From an uncultured Porphyromonadaceae bacterium (GTDB lineage Bacteria > Bacteroidota > Bacteroidia > Bacteroidales > Muribaculaceae), in contig CANPGB010000008.1 in assembly GCA_947573485.1 (NCBI GenBank), positions 53,016-117,015 of the forward strand: 64,000 nucleotides of DNA, written 5' to 3'. Both the position numbers and the translations under genes were made by a program. Shown here in pieces: positions 34,440-43,184 of the stretch; the stretch's first letter is position 1, and each line of letters starts with the position of its first letter. Below the pieces are notes generated by a model. The model ran no database searches. It was not told the DNA's origin and was given only the letters and a program-made list of their open reading frames with translations.

Positions 34440-34836
34440 AGAGGCCTCCGAACTGGTCGGCGGCTTTCTGAAGGGTGGGGCCGATAAGCGGGCGGAGCAT
34501 CATCGGCAGCTCTACATCTATCGTGCCGGTTACCTCGGTGCTGCTCTCACTCTGAGGCTTGAACTCCACAAGGAGGTTCATAGGCACCGGCGAGTTCATG
34601 GCCTGGAGCTTGATAAGCTCGGGAGTGCGCTCCACGGCTTTTAGCTCTATCTGGCCTACCTGCGGCGTGTTTATGCAGATGCTGTCAGGGGTGAACGACA
34701 CATCGCCTACCTTGGCACGCTGCTCGGCGTCGAGGCCGTCGAGCGCTGCCTGGAGTGCGGTAAAGTCGGCAAACTTGCTGTATAATTCTTCTGCCGGGCG
34801 GTTTACTACCGTCGGCTTCGATGAGTATTTCGACAT
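34423..34836 (-). CDS. SRPBCC/START-like small protein
   Basis: This is a 137-residue cytoplasmic protein. It has the polyketide-cyclase/START-like outline: an N-terminal strand (SKPTVVNRPAEELYSKFADF), a helix, alternating beta strands (DSICINTPQVGQIELKAVER, TEVTGTIDVELP) and a long C-terminal helix. Such folds bind small hydrophobic ligands, but no ligand can be named. It is a short conserved type next to pyrE in Bacteroidales. It is 12 bases downstream of pyrE and overlaps the lipoprotein gene. Confidence 0.75.
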   Translation of the reverse strand: MSKYSSKPTVVNRPAEELYSKFADFTALQAALDGLDAEQRAKVGDVSFTPDSICINTPQVGQIELKAVERTPELIKLQAMNSPVPMNLLVEFKPQSESSTEVTGTIDVELPMMLRPLIGPTLQKAADQFGGLFASLA

Positions 34837-34848
34837 ATTTTTAGTGTT

Positions 34849-35487
34849 TTATCGGGCAGGCGTCCAGTTGGCAGGGTCCTCGCGCCACTGGCGGAGGGTC
34901 TCAAGGTCACCTTCTCCGATATATTTGGTATCAAGAGCAACGTCAAGCATGGCGTTATAGTTGCTCAGCGTAACGAGTTTAACACCGGCCTGGGCAAAAT
35001 TCTCCTCGGCTACGGGGAAACCGTAGCTGAAAAGTGCAACCATACCTATTACCTCGCAGCCGGCATTGCGGATAGCCTCAACGGCCTTGAGTGAGCTCTT
35101 GCCGGTAGAAACAAGGTCTTCGATCACCACTACTTTCTGACCCTGACGGAGGTCGCCCTCTATCAGATTCTCAAGACCATGGTCTTTGGGGGTCGAACGA
35201 ACGTACACATAGGGCAGGTTAAGCTCATCGGCAACCAATGCGCCCTGAGCTATGGCGCCTGTGGCTACACCGGCTATTGCGTCCGCGTCCTCGAACTGCT
35301 CCATAATCAGGCGCGTGAGCTCTACCTTGATAAAGGTGCGCACTTCGGGGTACGACAGCGTGCGGCGGTTATCGGTGTAGATAGGCGAGTTCCACCCCGA
35401 AGCCCATACAAACGGGTTCGCAGGCTGAAGTTTGAGAGCACTGATTTTCAGAAGTTTCTCTGCAAGAAGACGGGCAACATTTTTCAT
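34849..35487 (-). CDS. pyrE: Orotate phosphoribosyltransferase
   Basis: This 212-residue enzyme makes orotidine 5'-phosphate from orotate and PRPP in pyrimidine synthesis. The start at 35487 (MKNVARLLAEKLLKISALKL) fits the family; an in-frame ATG at 35529 would lie upstream of a perfect TAATTTTG box at 35517-35524 and is rejected. The PRPP loop VVVIEDLVSTGKSSL and the N-terminal PFVWASGWNSPIYTDNR are diagnostic. It heads a small minus-strand group with the SRPBCC and Rieske-like genes. Confidence 0.96.
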   Translation of the reverse strand: MKNVARLLAEKLLKISALKLQPANPFVWASGWNSPIYTDNRRTLSYPEVRTFIKVELTRLIMEQFEDADAIAGVATGAIAQGALVADELNLPYVYVRSTPKDHGLENLIEGDLRQGQKVVVIEDLVSTGKSSLKAVEAIRNAGCEVIGMVALFSYGFPVAEENFAQAGVKLVTLSNYNAMLDVALDTKYIGEGDLETLRQWREDPANWTPAR

Positions 35488-35516
35488 TGTTATTGCGTGT
35501 GTGTTAGTTTCAACTG

Positions 35517-35524
35517 CAAAATTA
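35517..35524 (-). promoter_or_regulatory. Putative -7 box for pyrE
   Basis: The minus strand reads TAATTTTG, 29 bases before the pyrE ATG at 35487. The -33 match is poor. It follows directly on the terminator of the B12 operon. Confidence 0.5.
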
Positions 35525-35570
35525 CTCATTATTTTTTATTCAGCGTATATCACCGCCGTAAAAACATATT

Positions 35571-35610
35571 AAAAAAGCCGGACGAGCTCTCTTTAAAAGC
35601 CCCGTCCGAC
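35571..35610 (-). terminator. Intrinsic terminator ending the B12 operon
   Basis: On the minus strand an 8-base stem (GTCGGACG at 35610-35603 with CGTCCGGC at 35584-35577, one G-U pair) encloses an 18-base loop. Six T at 35576-35571 follow. It lies 27 bases after the stop of the 455-residue gene. Confidence 0.8.
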
Positions 35611-35636
35611 TTATCTTTCTTGTCCTATTCAGTGTG

Positions 35637-37004
35637 CTACCTCACCACAATCTTGCGGCCGCCGCGTATATATATCCCCGCAGCGAGCGAAGTGGCATCG
35701 GTGCCCATAGGGCGCCCTTGCAGGTCGTATATCATAAGGGCTTGCCCTTCAGCAGGCAAGGCAATGTTTGCCACTCCCGACTGTTGCTCTCCCTCGGGGA
35801 AGAGCGGCAGCGACGGGAACCAGTAGGCGTCAATCATCGGATAATCACGGAGTTTCTCGCCCGACGCCGAGTAGCGGCGGGTGATATAGGTGTCGGTACC
35901 GAACTCGTGGTAGAGCGACATATAAATATCATCGGTCACGGGGTGAACGCCCATAGAGCAACCATAGAGCTTCCAGTCCTCGCCCTCGGCACCGAGGTCG
36001 ATGAAGAGCGTGAGCTCGCGCTTGCCAATATCGAATTTATATATCTTCGTGCCTGAGAACCAGCGGTTAGCCCCGCCTTTCCAATAGAGGCAGTTCTGCA
36101 CCTGCGAGGCCACGAAAGCGTCGGGAGTCCAGGCATACCACGAGTTGGCCGGGCCATACATATCTTCGGGAAGCGCGATAACCTCGGTTGCGAGCGTCTC
36201 GGGGTCGAGGCGCACAAGGTAAGGCAGCGATGCCCCTGTGCCCTGCACGTTCTTGGCCACGGAGAGCCACAGCATGCCGTCTTTGCTCTTCACTATAGAG
36301 CCGATTCCTGCGCCCTCGCTTACAATATCCATTGATATTGTGGCCGTAACGCTGTCGGCGACCGGGTCAACGATAAGCAAGCCGTACTGCTGGTGAGCTA
36401 CAAAAATGCGGTCTGCCGCGGCAACCATTGTTCCCGTCTGCCCATGGTAGAGCGAGCCCGTGGGGTCGGTGCTCGGGCGGTCGTCGCCTGCGTTGGGGTT
36501 GGCGGTGCCTTCAACCTGCCCTTTCACGGTGTAGGTATCGAGGTCGAAAATCCATACGCCGTTGCTGCTCGATATGTAGCCTTTATGTTCGTCAACGCCC
36601 ACAAAGCCGCGGCCGTCGCACTGAGCTCCGCTTGGGTCGATTGTCGCATGCTGGTGAAGCACTTTCATGCTGCGAGCATCGGCAACGGTGATGCGACCGC
36701 CCTGAACGGTGGCACCCGGGTCTTTATCCTGCTTGGCAATGAGGTAGAGGCGCCCGTTCCATATTGCACCGTACTGGTTGGTGCACCCGAGTTCCCAACC
36801 GGGGTTCTCGGCGCGGAATATGCAGTAGTCCCAGTAGTTGCCGTCGGTGGCATCGGGCTTGAGATGATTCAACGTGGAGTTGCGGTGCCCGTACCAGTCT
36901 TCGTTAACGAAGATTATGCCGCGGGTATAATCGGGCTCCGCAGCCACAGTGGCAGGTGCCACTGCAGCCACGGAGGCCAATAAGAGTGTTTTAAGAACTT
37001 TCAT
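35637..37004 (-). CDS. Secreted DUF5074-type beta-propeller protein with T9SS-like tail
   Basis: This 455-residue protein has a signal peptide (MKVLKTLLLASVAAVAPATV, in part). The mature start has IIFVNEDWYGHRNSTLNHL, the same signature seen in the BtuG-like lipoprotein of this operon (NEGNMGSNKCTLDYF) and in the 1256-residue protein (NEEWFGHTNGGLNYI). Repeated blade-like stretches follow, such as GVWIFDLDTYTVKGQVEG and YGLLIVDPVADSVTATI. The last 40 residues (LMIYDLQGRPMG, then GIYIRGGRKIVVR) resemble a type IX secretion sorting tail. It is the last gene of the riboswitch operon, 2 bases after its neighbour. A B12-related role is inferred from context. Confidence 0.8.
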   Translation of the reverse strand: MKVLKTLLLASVAAVAPATVAAEPDYTRGIIFVNEDWYGHRNSTLNHLKPDATDGNYWDYCIFRAENPGWELGCTNQYGAIWNGRLYLIAKQDKDPGATVQGGRITVADARSMKVLHQHATIDPSGAQCDGRGFVGVDEHKGYISSSNGVWIFDLDTYTVKGQVEGTANPNAGDDRPSTDPTGSLYHGQTGTMVAAADRIFVAHQQYGLLIVDPVADSVTATISMDIVSEGAGIGSIVKSKDGMLWLSVAKNVQGTGASLPYLVRLDPETLATEVIALPEDMYGPANSWYAWTPDAFVASQVQNCLYWKGGANRWFSGTKIYKFDIGKRELTLFIDLGAEGEDWKLYGCSMGVHPVTDDIYMSLYHEFGTDTYITRRYSASGEKLRDYPMIDAYWFPSLPLFPEGEQQSGVANIALPAEGQALMIYDLQGRPMGTDATSLAAGIYIRGGRKIVVR

Positions 37005-37006
37005 AA

Positions 37007-40000
37007 TCAGTTGAGCACGATTTTGGCCGTGGTGCCTTTATCGCCGCGAAGTGCATAGACTCCGGCGGCAAAACCAAATTCAGCCGTGTAGCTGTCGTTG
37101 TCAACTTCTATGGTTGCCATGAGCTTGCCGTTCATGTCATAGAGGCCGAATGTCTCGCCGGCGAGACCGCTGAAAAGCACACGGCGTCCGGCGCAGCAGA
37201 TGCTGCCCGCGCTTGTGGCGGCTTCTTCTATGCCGGCGGGAATGTCTTTCACTCTTATCGCAACGGTACCGGTGGCAGTGCGGCCTGCCGACTCAGCTGC
37301 GAGTGTGAACGTTTTCACACCCTTGGCGCGAGGTGTCACGGTAAGTTTGCGGCCTTCAAGGCTAATGTCGGCTACCTCTTCGGCCTCAGCCTCATCGGCA
37401 AGAGCGGAAGGCTCGTCAAGTATTGCGAACTTGATGTTGTAGTCTATGTTATCGGGGTCGGTAACGTGTTCGCCGAGGTCTATTTCGAGAGCACCGTCGT
37501 TGGCGTAGAGTTCAATATCGCCAAGATTGATTTCGGCAAGATGACGGTCAGGGAAGAGAACCATTGACTGGAACCAGTAGTAAGGCTCAAGGGCTATGGT
37601 GCGCTTTATGGCTCCCGTGGCAGGGTCAATGAAGTGCGTCCAGTTATAGCGGTAGTGACCCGAGCTGCTGTTTTCTGTTGTCATGACTATGAGCTCTCCG
37701 CTGCGGTCGTCGTAGCGCGGGGCGCCGTAGGTTTTCTGCGACACGCGGCTGTTAGAGCCCTGAAGAGCGGCAGCCTCGAGGTCGAACACGGGCTGCAGGC
37801 CCGAGGGGTCGCTGCCGATTTCCCAGCGGTAGTACTTTCCGCCCGAGCCACCGGTAATACCACCTGCTCCGGGCACGAACCAAAGCGTGTTCTCGCTCAG
37901 GCAGCCCGAGAAAGGCGTCGTGCGCCAGGCTCCCCAGCTGCACACCACAGTGCCGATTTCTGCAGGCATGGTGGCGCTGAGTGCTTCGTTTTCTTCGAGG
38001 GTCTCGGGGTCGATGCACACAAATTTAGAGCTGCCGCCTTCGAGGGTAGCAAACCACACATTGCCGTCGGCGCTCTGAGTCACACCCTGTATATTGCTGT
38101 CGGCAAAGGTCTTGATAACGGTATCGGTGAGAGTATCGATAACGAACACGCCGGTAGCCTGCTTGATAGCGAACACATAGCGCCCGGCGTGAATCATATC
38201 GCCAATCTGCCCCTCGTAGAGGGTGCCTTCGCCGTCTTCGCTGCCTTTGACCTTGCCCACAATGGCAATATTTTCAAGGTCTACAACATAAATTCCCTGA
38301 GTAGTGCCCACATACGCTTTCTCGGGAGTGGCGCCTGCCACGGCACGACCGTCGCCGCTCTTGGTCTCGTCGCCGAACATGAGGTCGTCGAGGCTGCCGA
38401 GGCGCTTGAGGGTCGAGGCGTCGGCTACCACAAGACGGCCGCCGCCGGGGAGCGGGTCACCGCCGTCAACGGCCTGCTTGGAGGCTGCTATGAGCTTGCC
38501 TGCCCAGATGGTGGCATACTGCGAGGTGGCGCCGAACGACATGCCCGGGTTCTCGCGCTCGTAAGCCTGGTAAATCATCTCACCTGCGGGGGTAATATAG
38601 TTGAGGCCGCCGTTGGTATGCCCGAACCACTCTTCGTTGAGGATGATTGTGCCGTCGGTATAACCGTTTTCGAGAGGTGTGCGGTCGGGCTCCTCGACGC
38701 GAACTGTATAGGTGCGGCTCACGCCGGTACCGTCTTTGGCTGTAAGCGTCAGTTTGCACTCGCCCACACGATGGCCGCTCAGCTCATAGAACTGTATGCG
38801 CGTGTTATTCTCATCCCAGTAGTTTACCTTATACATCGAAGCCGTCATCGTGGCTTTGTCGTTAGTGGTACCTTCGAGAACAACATCGAAGTCGGTGATG
38901 TCGGCATTGGCGGGAGTGATTTCGCCGATAACTCCAATCATGCGCTTAGGGTTGAGCACAATTACATCGCCCTCCACACCCTTTATGCGGATGTCGGTCA
39001 CCGGGTTCATAAGGCGCGAATTAACCGTAAACGACGCATTTACCTCGGGCGAGATGGCGCTCGCCACGCTGATTACTGCAGTACCGCCTGTTGTGGTGGT
39101 TGAGAAAGCACCTGTCGAGGATGCTGTAGCCACCTTGGGGTCACTCGATGAGTATACAAGCTTGGTAAAGGTAGCGTTCTCTGGCAGCACTGTCACTGCG
39201 TTCTCAATCTTGCGGTTGAGAGCCGACTCTACCTCGGCAACCGCAAAGCTCACGCTGCTAATGGGAATCTCGGGCGGAAGAAGAGTGTACTTGCACACAT
39301 TGCTGTATGTGTAGTCGGCGCCCTTGCCGATGCGCACACGCACGTGCATATACACATCGCCTACCTTATCGCCTTTGAAAGTCAGCTTGCCGAAGTTGGT
39401 ACTACCTGTACCCACGCTACCGATAATATCCGACGAGTTACTGCTATGGACGAAACTTTCGTCGGCACGGCGGTAGAACGAATAATTAAGCGCGTCGTGC
39501 TCAGCCTTAGGCTGCACGAACACAGGTATATAAGCATCGGCGTCGCTGAGTGCCAGCGTCATAGACTCGGGCAACCACGCGCCAACCTCACCTACCGCGG
39601 GCAGGTAGAAGAGATACGAGGGCTTCACCTCGGGGTCGAGGCTGAGATAGAGAGCGTCCTCATATTCCTCGAGTTTCCACTCGCCTTCAGCCTCTACATC
39701 AGCGGCGCCGTCGCCGTTGGTGTCAAGGGCAATCGCTGTCACTCCATTACCTTTGGCTTCCGCTGTAAACGCGGGGTCGGCAGCGGCAATGGTACTGATA
39801 AGTGTGGCAGCATCAGGGAAAACGTCGTTGAAGTTGTAGCGGTAAACCACATTGTCAACCTTGGCAGGATTGCCCAACGATACCACTACAGGAATCGTGC
39901 GCTCACCCGACCCGGCCACACGGGTGGCCTTGGAGAGCTCTACTCCACCCTCCACTAAGCGTTCGGGCATATATACAATGACACCGTCCTCGCAGGGTGC

Positions 40001-40777
40001 CACTCCCTCGCCCATGCCTCCTACCTGAGGCTCGTCGAAGGCCGTGAAGCTCCATGCATCAACAGCACCGTTGCGCAGCTGTCGGCCGGTGAAACCCGTA
40101 CCCGAATACATAAAGTCCTGCTCAGCGGCATTGGCGCTCCAGAAGCTCCAGTAGCCCTCATACCAGTGCGACATCCACTTCATATCGGTAGTGTTGGCGC
40201 CCTGAAGGTTCACGGTGCCGTCGGCAAGCATCCAGCAGTCGTAGTCGTAGGCCGGATAACCATAGGCTTTGTAGTCGAAAGGATGCTGCACCACATGGCT
40301 GCACTCGCGAGCCTCGTCGATAGCGGCTTTTGCCATGGCAGGGGCATTATCGCCGGGAGCGTCGGTCTGCCCGAACTTGTTGCCGGATGCGTAGTAGTCG
40401 AAATTGATAAACTCGAAGTTCTTGGCTTTCTCGAAATCGAAAAGGAGATTGTCGAGGGCGCTCTGGTTTAGGCTGTAGCCGACCCCGGCCACGGTGGCGC
40501 CCATTGAGCCTGTATACTGGGTCAGAAGAGAGAGGCGCGAACTGTTGGCGCAGATAGCCTTGAACATATCCTCGCCCGTGGGCGTGGTGCCGTCGGCCCA
40601 GCGGTAGCCCCACACATAGGCGTCGCCGCCGTAGGTGTCGCCGTTGAACTGCACCACAAGGGCAGCCTCGTTGGGGCCGGAGCCGGTCCAGTGCCGGATT
40701 TGCCCGAAGTCGATAGGGTGAGCCACAGACATAAGAGTGGCCGTTCCCGCTATCAACGGGAGTAACTGTTTCTTCAT
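37007..40777 (-). CDS. Large secreted multidomain protein with Big-like and DUF5074 domains and T9SS-like tail
   Basis: This 1256-residue protein has a signal peptide (about 1-19). Residues about 20-240 form a domain with GGDAYVWGYRWADGTTPTGED that I do not recognise with certainty. Immunoglobulin-like parts follow, including a Big2-type repeat near 500-600 (ISSVSFAVAEVESALNRKI, SSDPKVATASSTGAFS). The DUF5074 propeller covers about 700-1100 (GTIILNEEWFGHTNGGLNYI). The end (FGLYDMNGKLMATIEVDN, GVYALRGDKGTTAKIVLN) looks like a type IX sorting tail. It lies 32 bases after the lipoprotein gene and 2 before the last gene of the operon. It is probably surface-displayed or released. Confidence 0.8.
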   Translation of the reverse strand: MKKQLLPLIAGTATLMSVAHPIDFGQIRHWTGSGPNEAALVVQFNGDTYGGDAYVWGYRWADGTTPTGEDMFKAICANSSRLSLLTQYTGSMGATVAGVGYSLNQSALDNLLFDFEKAKNFEFINFDYYASGNKFGQTDAPGDNAPAMAKAAIDEARECSHVVQHPFDYKAYGYPAYDYDCWMLADGTVNLQGANTTDMKWMSHWYEGYWSFWSANAAEQDFMYSGTGFTGRQLRNGAVDAWSFTAFDEPQVGGMGEGVAPCEDGVIVYMPERLVEGGVELSKATRVAGSGERTIPVVVSLGNPAKVDNVVYRYNFNDVFPDAATLISTIAAADPAFTAEAKGNGVTAIALDTNGDGAADVEAEGEWKLEEYEDALYLSLDPEVKPSYLFYLPAVGEVGAWLPESMTLALSDADAYIPVFVQPKAEHDALNYSFYRRADESFVHSSNSSDIIGSVGTGSTNFGKLTFKGDKVGDVYMHVRVRIGKGADYTYSNVCKYTLLPPEIPISSVSFAVAEVESALNRKIENAVTVLPENATFTKLVYSSSDPKVATASSTGAFSTTTTGGTAVISVASAISPEVNASFTVNSRLMNPVTDIRIKGVEGDVIVLNPKRMIGVIGEITPANADITDFDVVLEGTTNDKATMTASMYKVNYWDENNTRIQFYELSGHRVGECKLTLTAKDGTGVSRTYTVRVEEPDRTPLENGYTDGTIILNEEWFGHTNGGLNYITPAGEMIYQAYERENPGMSFGATSQYATIWAGKLIAASKQAVDGGDPLPGGGRLVVADASTLKRLGSLDDLMFGDETKSGDGRAVAGATPEKAYVGTTQGIYVVDLENIAIVGKVKGSEDGEGTLYEGQIGDMIHAGRYVFAIKQATGVFVIDTLTDTVIKTFADSNIQGVTQSADGNVWFATLEGGSSKFVCIDPETLEENEALSATMPAEIGTVVCSWGAWRTTPFSGCLSENTLWFVPGAGGITGGSGGKYYRWEIGSDPSGLQPVFDLEAAALQGSNSRVSQKTYGAPRYDDRSGELIVMTTENSSSGHYRYNWTHFIDPATGAIKRTIALEPYYWFQSMVLFPDRHLAEINLGDIELYANDGALEIDLGEHVTDPDNIDYNIKFAILDEPSALADEAEAEEVADISLEGRKLTVTPRAKGVKTFTLAAESAGRTATGTVAIRVKDIPAGIEEAATSAGSICCAGRRVLFSGLAGETFGLYDMNGKLMATIEVDNDSYTAEFGFAAGVYALRGDKGTTAKIVLN

Positions 40778-40809
40778 TGCAAAATCGTATTTAGTTTATT
40801 ATGTTTGTC

Positions 40810-42033
40810 TTATAGCGGTTGTGGGGGTATTTGCGGGTTTATGGCAATATGAAGGTCCTGCGCGCGGCATATCTCGGTTGAAGTCTCGCCGAGCCAGCCG
40901 CAATATTGGTTCACTGCTGTGTGTACACGTATGAAGTCGGCGCCGGGGAGCCACACGCGGTTCCCCGCTGCGTCCACGGCATTCGAAATATCAAAAGAAT
41001 TGAGCTCGGCGTACTCGTTGGGGTGATTATCCACATAGCCCCACGCATAGCTGTAGAGCACATAGTAGGCACCGTAGCCGCTTATATCCTCGCCGTTAGG
41101 CGCAAGGCAACCACCGGTAAAACTCAGCTCGTCGGCAGCCACCCACCGTGGGTAATACTCCTGATTGTGAAAAATATTCTTGGGCATATAACCCGAGCCA
41201 CCTTCGCTGTCGGTCCATGCAATATAGTGCAGGTCGCTTATCGAGTTATCGTCATCAGCTATCACCTCGCGGTCAGGGTCGGGGCGGAGGTAAGTCATTG
41301 TATATCCGTGGCGTGTAGCCGCCGACGCATACTCGCTGCCCGCGAGTTCATACCAGGGGTCATCGGGAAGCCCGTTGCAGTTGGCGTCGTAGCTCACACT
41401 CACTATTCCGGGCTCTGCCGACCCTCCCTTACGGTCGGGGTTCAGAAGCTCATAGAAGCAATTTCCCCAGATGCGGAAATCGTTCTGCCCCGGCACGTTA
41501 ACAACCGTATGGTCAAAACCGAAAGTAACGTAACCGCCAAAGCCTCCGAGACTTATCATCACATCATTGGTGCCCGAAATGCAATCCTCGGCTTTCTGAA
41601 GCATGGTGGCATAAGTGTCGCCCTCTTCATAGCGGGGCATTTCGTTCACAAATTGCCCGGGAGCGGGACAGTATTCATACACCCGCGCTATATAGGGACT
41701 GTACTCCACCTCTTCGTGCACCACATTAACTTCAAAATCAAAGGTATACGGCGTCGAGGGGTCGATTATGTCGAAGCGCAGTCGGTGACAACCCTCGCTG
41801 TCGGTCATGAAAATATAGTCGCGGCTGCGCGAGAGCACCGAGTCGGGCAGCCCCTCGCGCACAAGGGTCCACGAGTACTCATTGCCCGTGAGCGCGGGGT
41901 GCAGCTCGAGCTTCTGCATGCGGTAGATGTAGTACACATCGTCGATACCGAGATTGAGCAACGGTGTATCGTGCGTGCAGGCCGCCGTGATGAGGCCGAG
42001 CGATACCAATGCAAGTGATACTCTTTTCTTCAT
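40810..42033 (-). CDS. Surface lipoprotein of the B12 operon (PKD-like)
   Basis: This is a 407-residue lipoprotein. I chose the ATG at 42033, which gives the signal MKKRVSLALVSLGLITAAC with the lipid Cys at 19 and a 4-base overlap with the btuG-like stop; an upstream ATG at 42084 lies inside that gene. The N-terminal half looks like an Ig/PKD-type beta domain (ELHPALTGNEYSWTL, RLRFDIIDPSTPYTFDFEV). The C-terminal half is rich in aromatic residues (TFGFDHTVVNVPGQNDFRIW, AYYVLYSYAWGYVDNHPNE). Lipoproteins at this place in BtuB/BtuG loci are thought to help capture B12 at the surface. I cannot say whether it equals BtuH. Confidence 0.75.
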   Translation of the reverse strand: MKKRVSLALVSLGLITAACTHDTPLLNLGIDDVYYIYRMQKLELHPALTGNEYSWTLVREGLPDSVLSRSRDYIFMTDSEGCHRLRFDIIDPSTPYTFDFEVNVVHEEVEYSPYIARVYEYCPAPGQFVNEMPRYEEGDTYATMLQKAEDCISGTNDVMISLGGFGGYVTFGFDHTVVNVPGQNDFRIWGNCFYELLNPDRKGGSAEPGIVSVSYDANCNGLPDDPWYELAGSEYASAATRHGYTMTYLRPDPDREVIADDDNSISDLHYIAWTDSEGGSGYMPKNIFHNQEYYPRWVAADELSFTGGCLAPNGEDISGYGAYYVLYSYAWGYVDNHPNEYAELNSFDISNAVDAAGNRVWLPGADFIRVHTAVNQYCGWLGETSTEICRAQDLHIAINPQIPPQPL

Positions 42034-43184
42034 CGCGGTAAAAAGGCTATGTGAGCGGGAATATCGCCGGTGCGCACGCTCCACTTGCGCCGCCCGTGGC
42101 GGTCGAAGCAGTAAAGGGTGCCCGACGACACATAATTCTTTGCGTCGGTAACGAAAATATCCCCCGTCTCGGGATGCACGGCAATACCGTAGGGAATCGT
42201 GATTTCGGCCTCGGTACCGTCGCTTATGAAGTTGGTCGACACCACCTTGCGGGTGCGTATGTCTATTATGCCGTAGCTCACGGTATTAGAGGCCGTAAAA
42301 TTGTTCCACTCTGTGGCATAGTAGTAGAGCGAATCGCCGAAGAAAGCCATATTGGAGCACGCCACATCGAGCGTATCGGTCACGGCCATGCGGTTATAGC
42401 CGGGCAGTTTCTCAAGCACATGCAGCCGCGAGGGGCGGCTCTGATAGTCGCCACGCGATGTAACCCACAGTTTCCCGTAGCGGTCTTTTTTGAGCCTGTG
42501 AAGATTTATGCCAACGGGTATCTGCTGCACCTGCTTGAAGTCGTACATCTGCACTACCGACACCGTGTTGTCGTACTCCGGCGCGCGGTAGCCCCCGGAA
42601 TTGGCCACATACATATAGTCGTCCACAATCTCCATTTCCTCAGGCTGATAGCCCACGGTAACCTTGCCGGTAACTGCCAGCGACAGGGTATCCACGCGGT
42701 ACACGGCTCCCTTGGGTGCATTGGGGTCGATAAGCACTGGCCCCACGTACGAACTCACGTAGGCGTTGCCGCGGTAGAAACGCACATAGCGGCAGTTGGG
42801 AATATCAATCTGACCTATGCGAACACCGCTGCGGGCATCGAGGACCTCAACTTTATGCGAGCAGTTGACCACTACGTAAAGCTTTGAGCCGTAGATACCT
42901 ATATCATTACCAACATCTCCCAACTCTTTAATTACATGCGGGTTGCGTTCGGCATAGAAATTGCGTGCATAGAGCCCCGTGGCATAGTCGAAGTAGTCGA
43001 GGGTGCACTTGTTGGAGCCCATATTGCCTTCGTTCACAAGGTAAAAGCCGCGTATATCACTGTCGGCTGCCATGGTCTCGGGTACTATATCATACTCCGT
43101 GGGCACCACGAGCTCGTCGTCGCGACAGCCCGTGGCAACCATAAGGAGCGGCAGAAAATATAATAGTATCCGTTTCAGAATCAT
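42030..43184 (-). CDS. btuG: BtuG-like beta-propeller lipoprotein (DUF5074/YncE-like)
   Basis: This 384-residue outer-membrane lipoprotein has a lipobox at LLMVATGC (Cys20). The propeller has about seven blades, with recurring segments such as KLYVVVNCSHKVEVLDARSG, DDYMYVANSGGYRAPEYDNT and KLWVTSRGDYQSRPSRLHVL. BtuG proteins of gut Bacteroides bind cobalamin very tightly on the cell surface and hand it to BtuB. Here the gene overlaps the BtuB-like receptor gene by 4 bases and sits under a cobalamin riboswitch, which strongly supports this role. Confidence 0.88.
   Translation of the reverse strand: MILKRILLYFLPLLMVATGCRDDELVVPTEYDIVPETMAADSDIRGFYLVNEGNMGSNKCTLDYFDYATGLYARNFYAERNPHVIKELGDVGNDIGIYGSKLYVVVNCSHKVEVLDARSGVRIGQIDIPNCRYVRFYRGNAYVSSYVGPVLIDPNAPKGAVYRVDTLSLAVTGKVTVGYQPEEMEIVDDYMYVANSGGYRAPEYDNTVSVVQMYDFKQVQQIPVGINLHRLKKDRYGKLWVTSRGDYQSRPSRLHVLEKLPGYNRMAVTDTLDVACSNMAFFGDSLYYYATEWNNFTASNTVSYGIIDIRTRKVVSTNFISDGTEAEITIPYGIAVHPETGDIFVTDAKNYVSSGTLYCFDRHGRRKWSVRTGDIPAHIAFLPR

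Noticed and set aside
42034..42084. Upstream in-frame start for the 407-residue lipoprotein
   Set aside because: It lies inside the BtuG-like gene and would bury the lipoprotein signal peptide.
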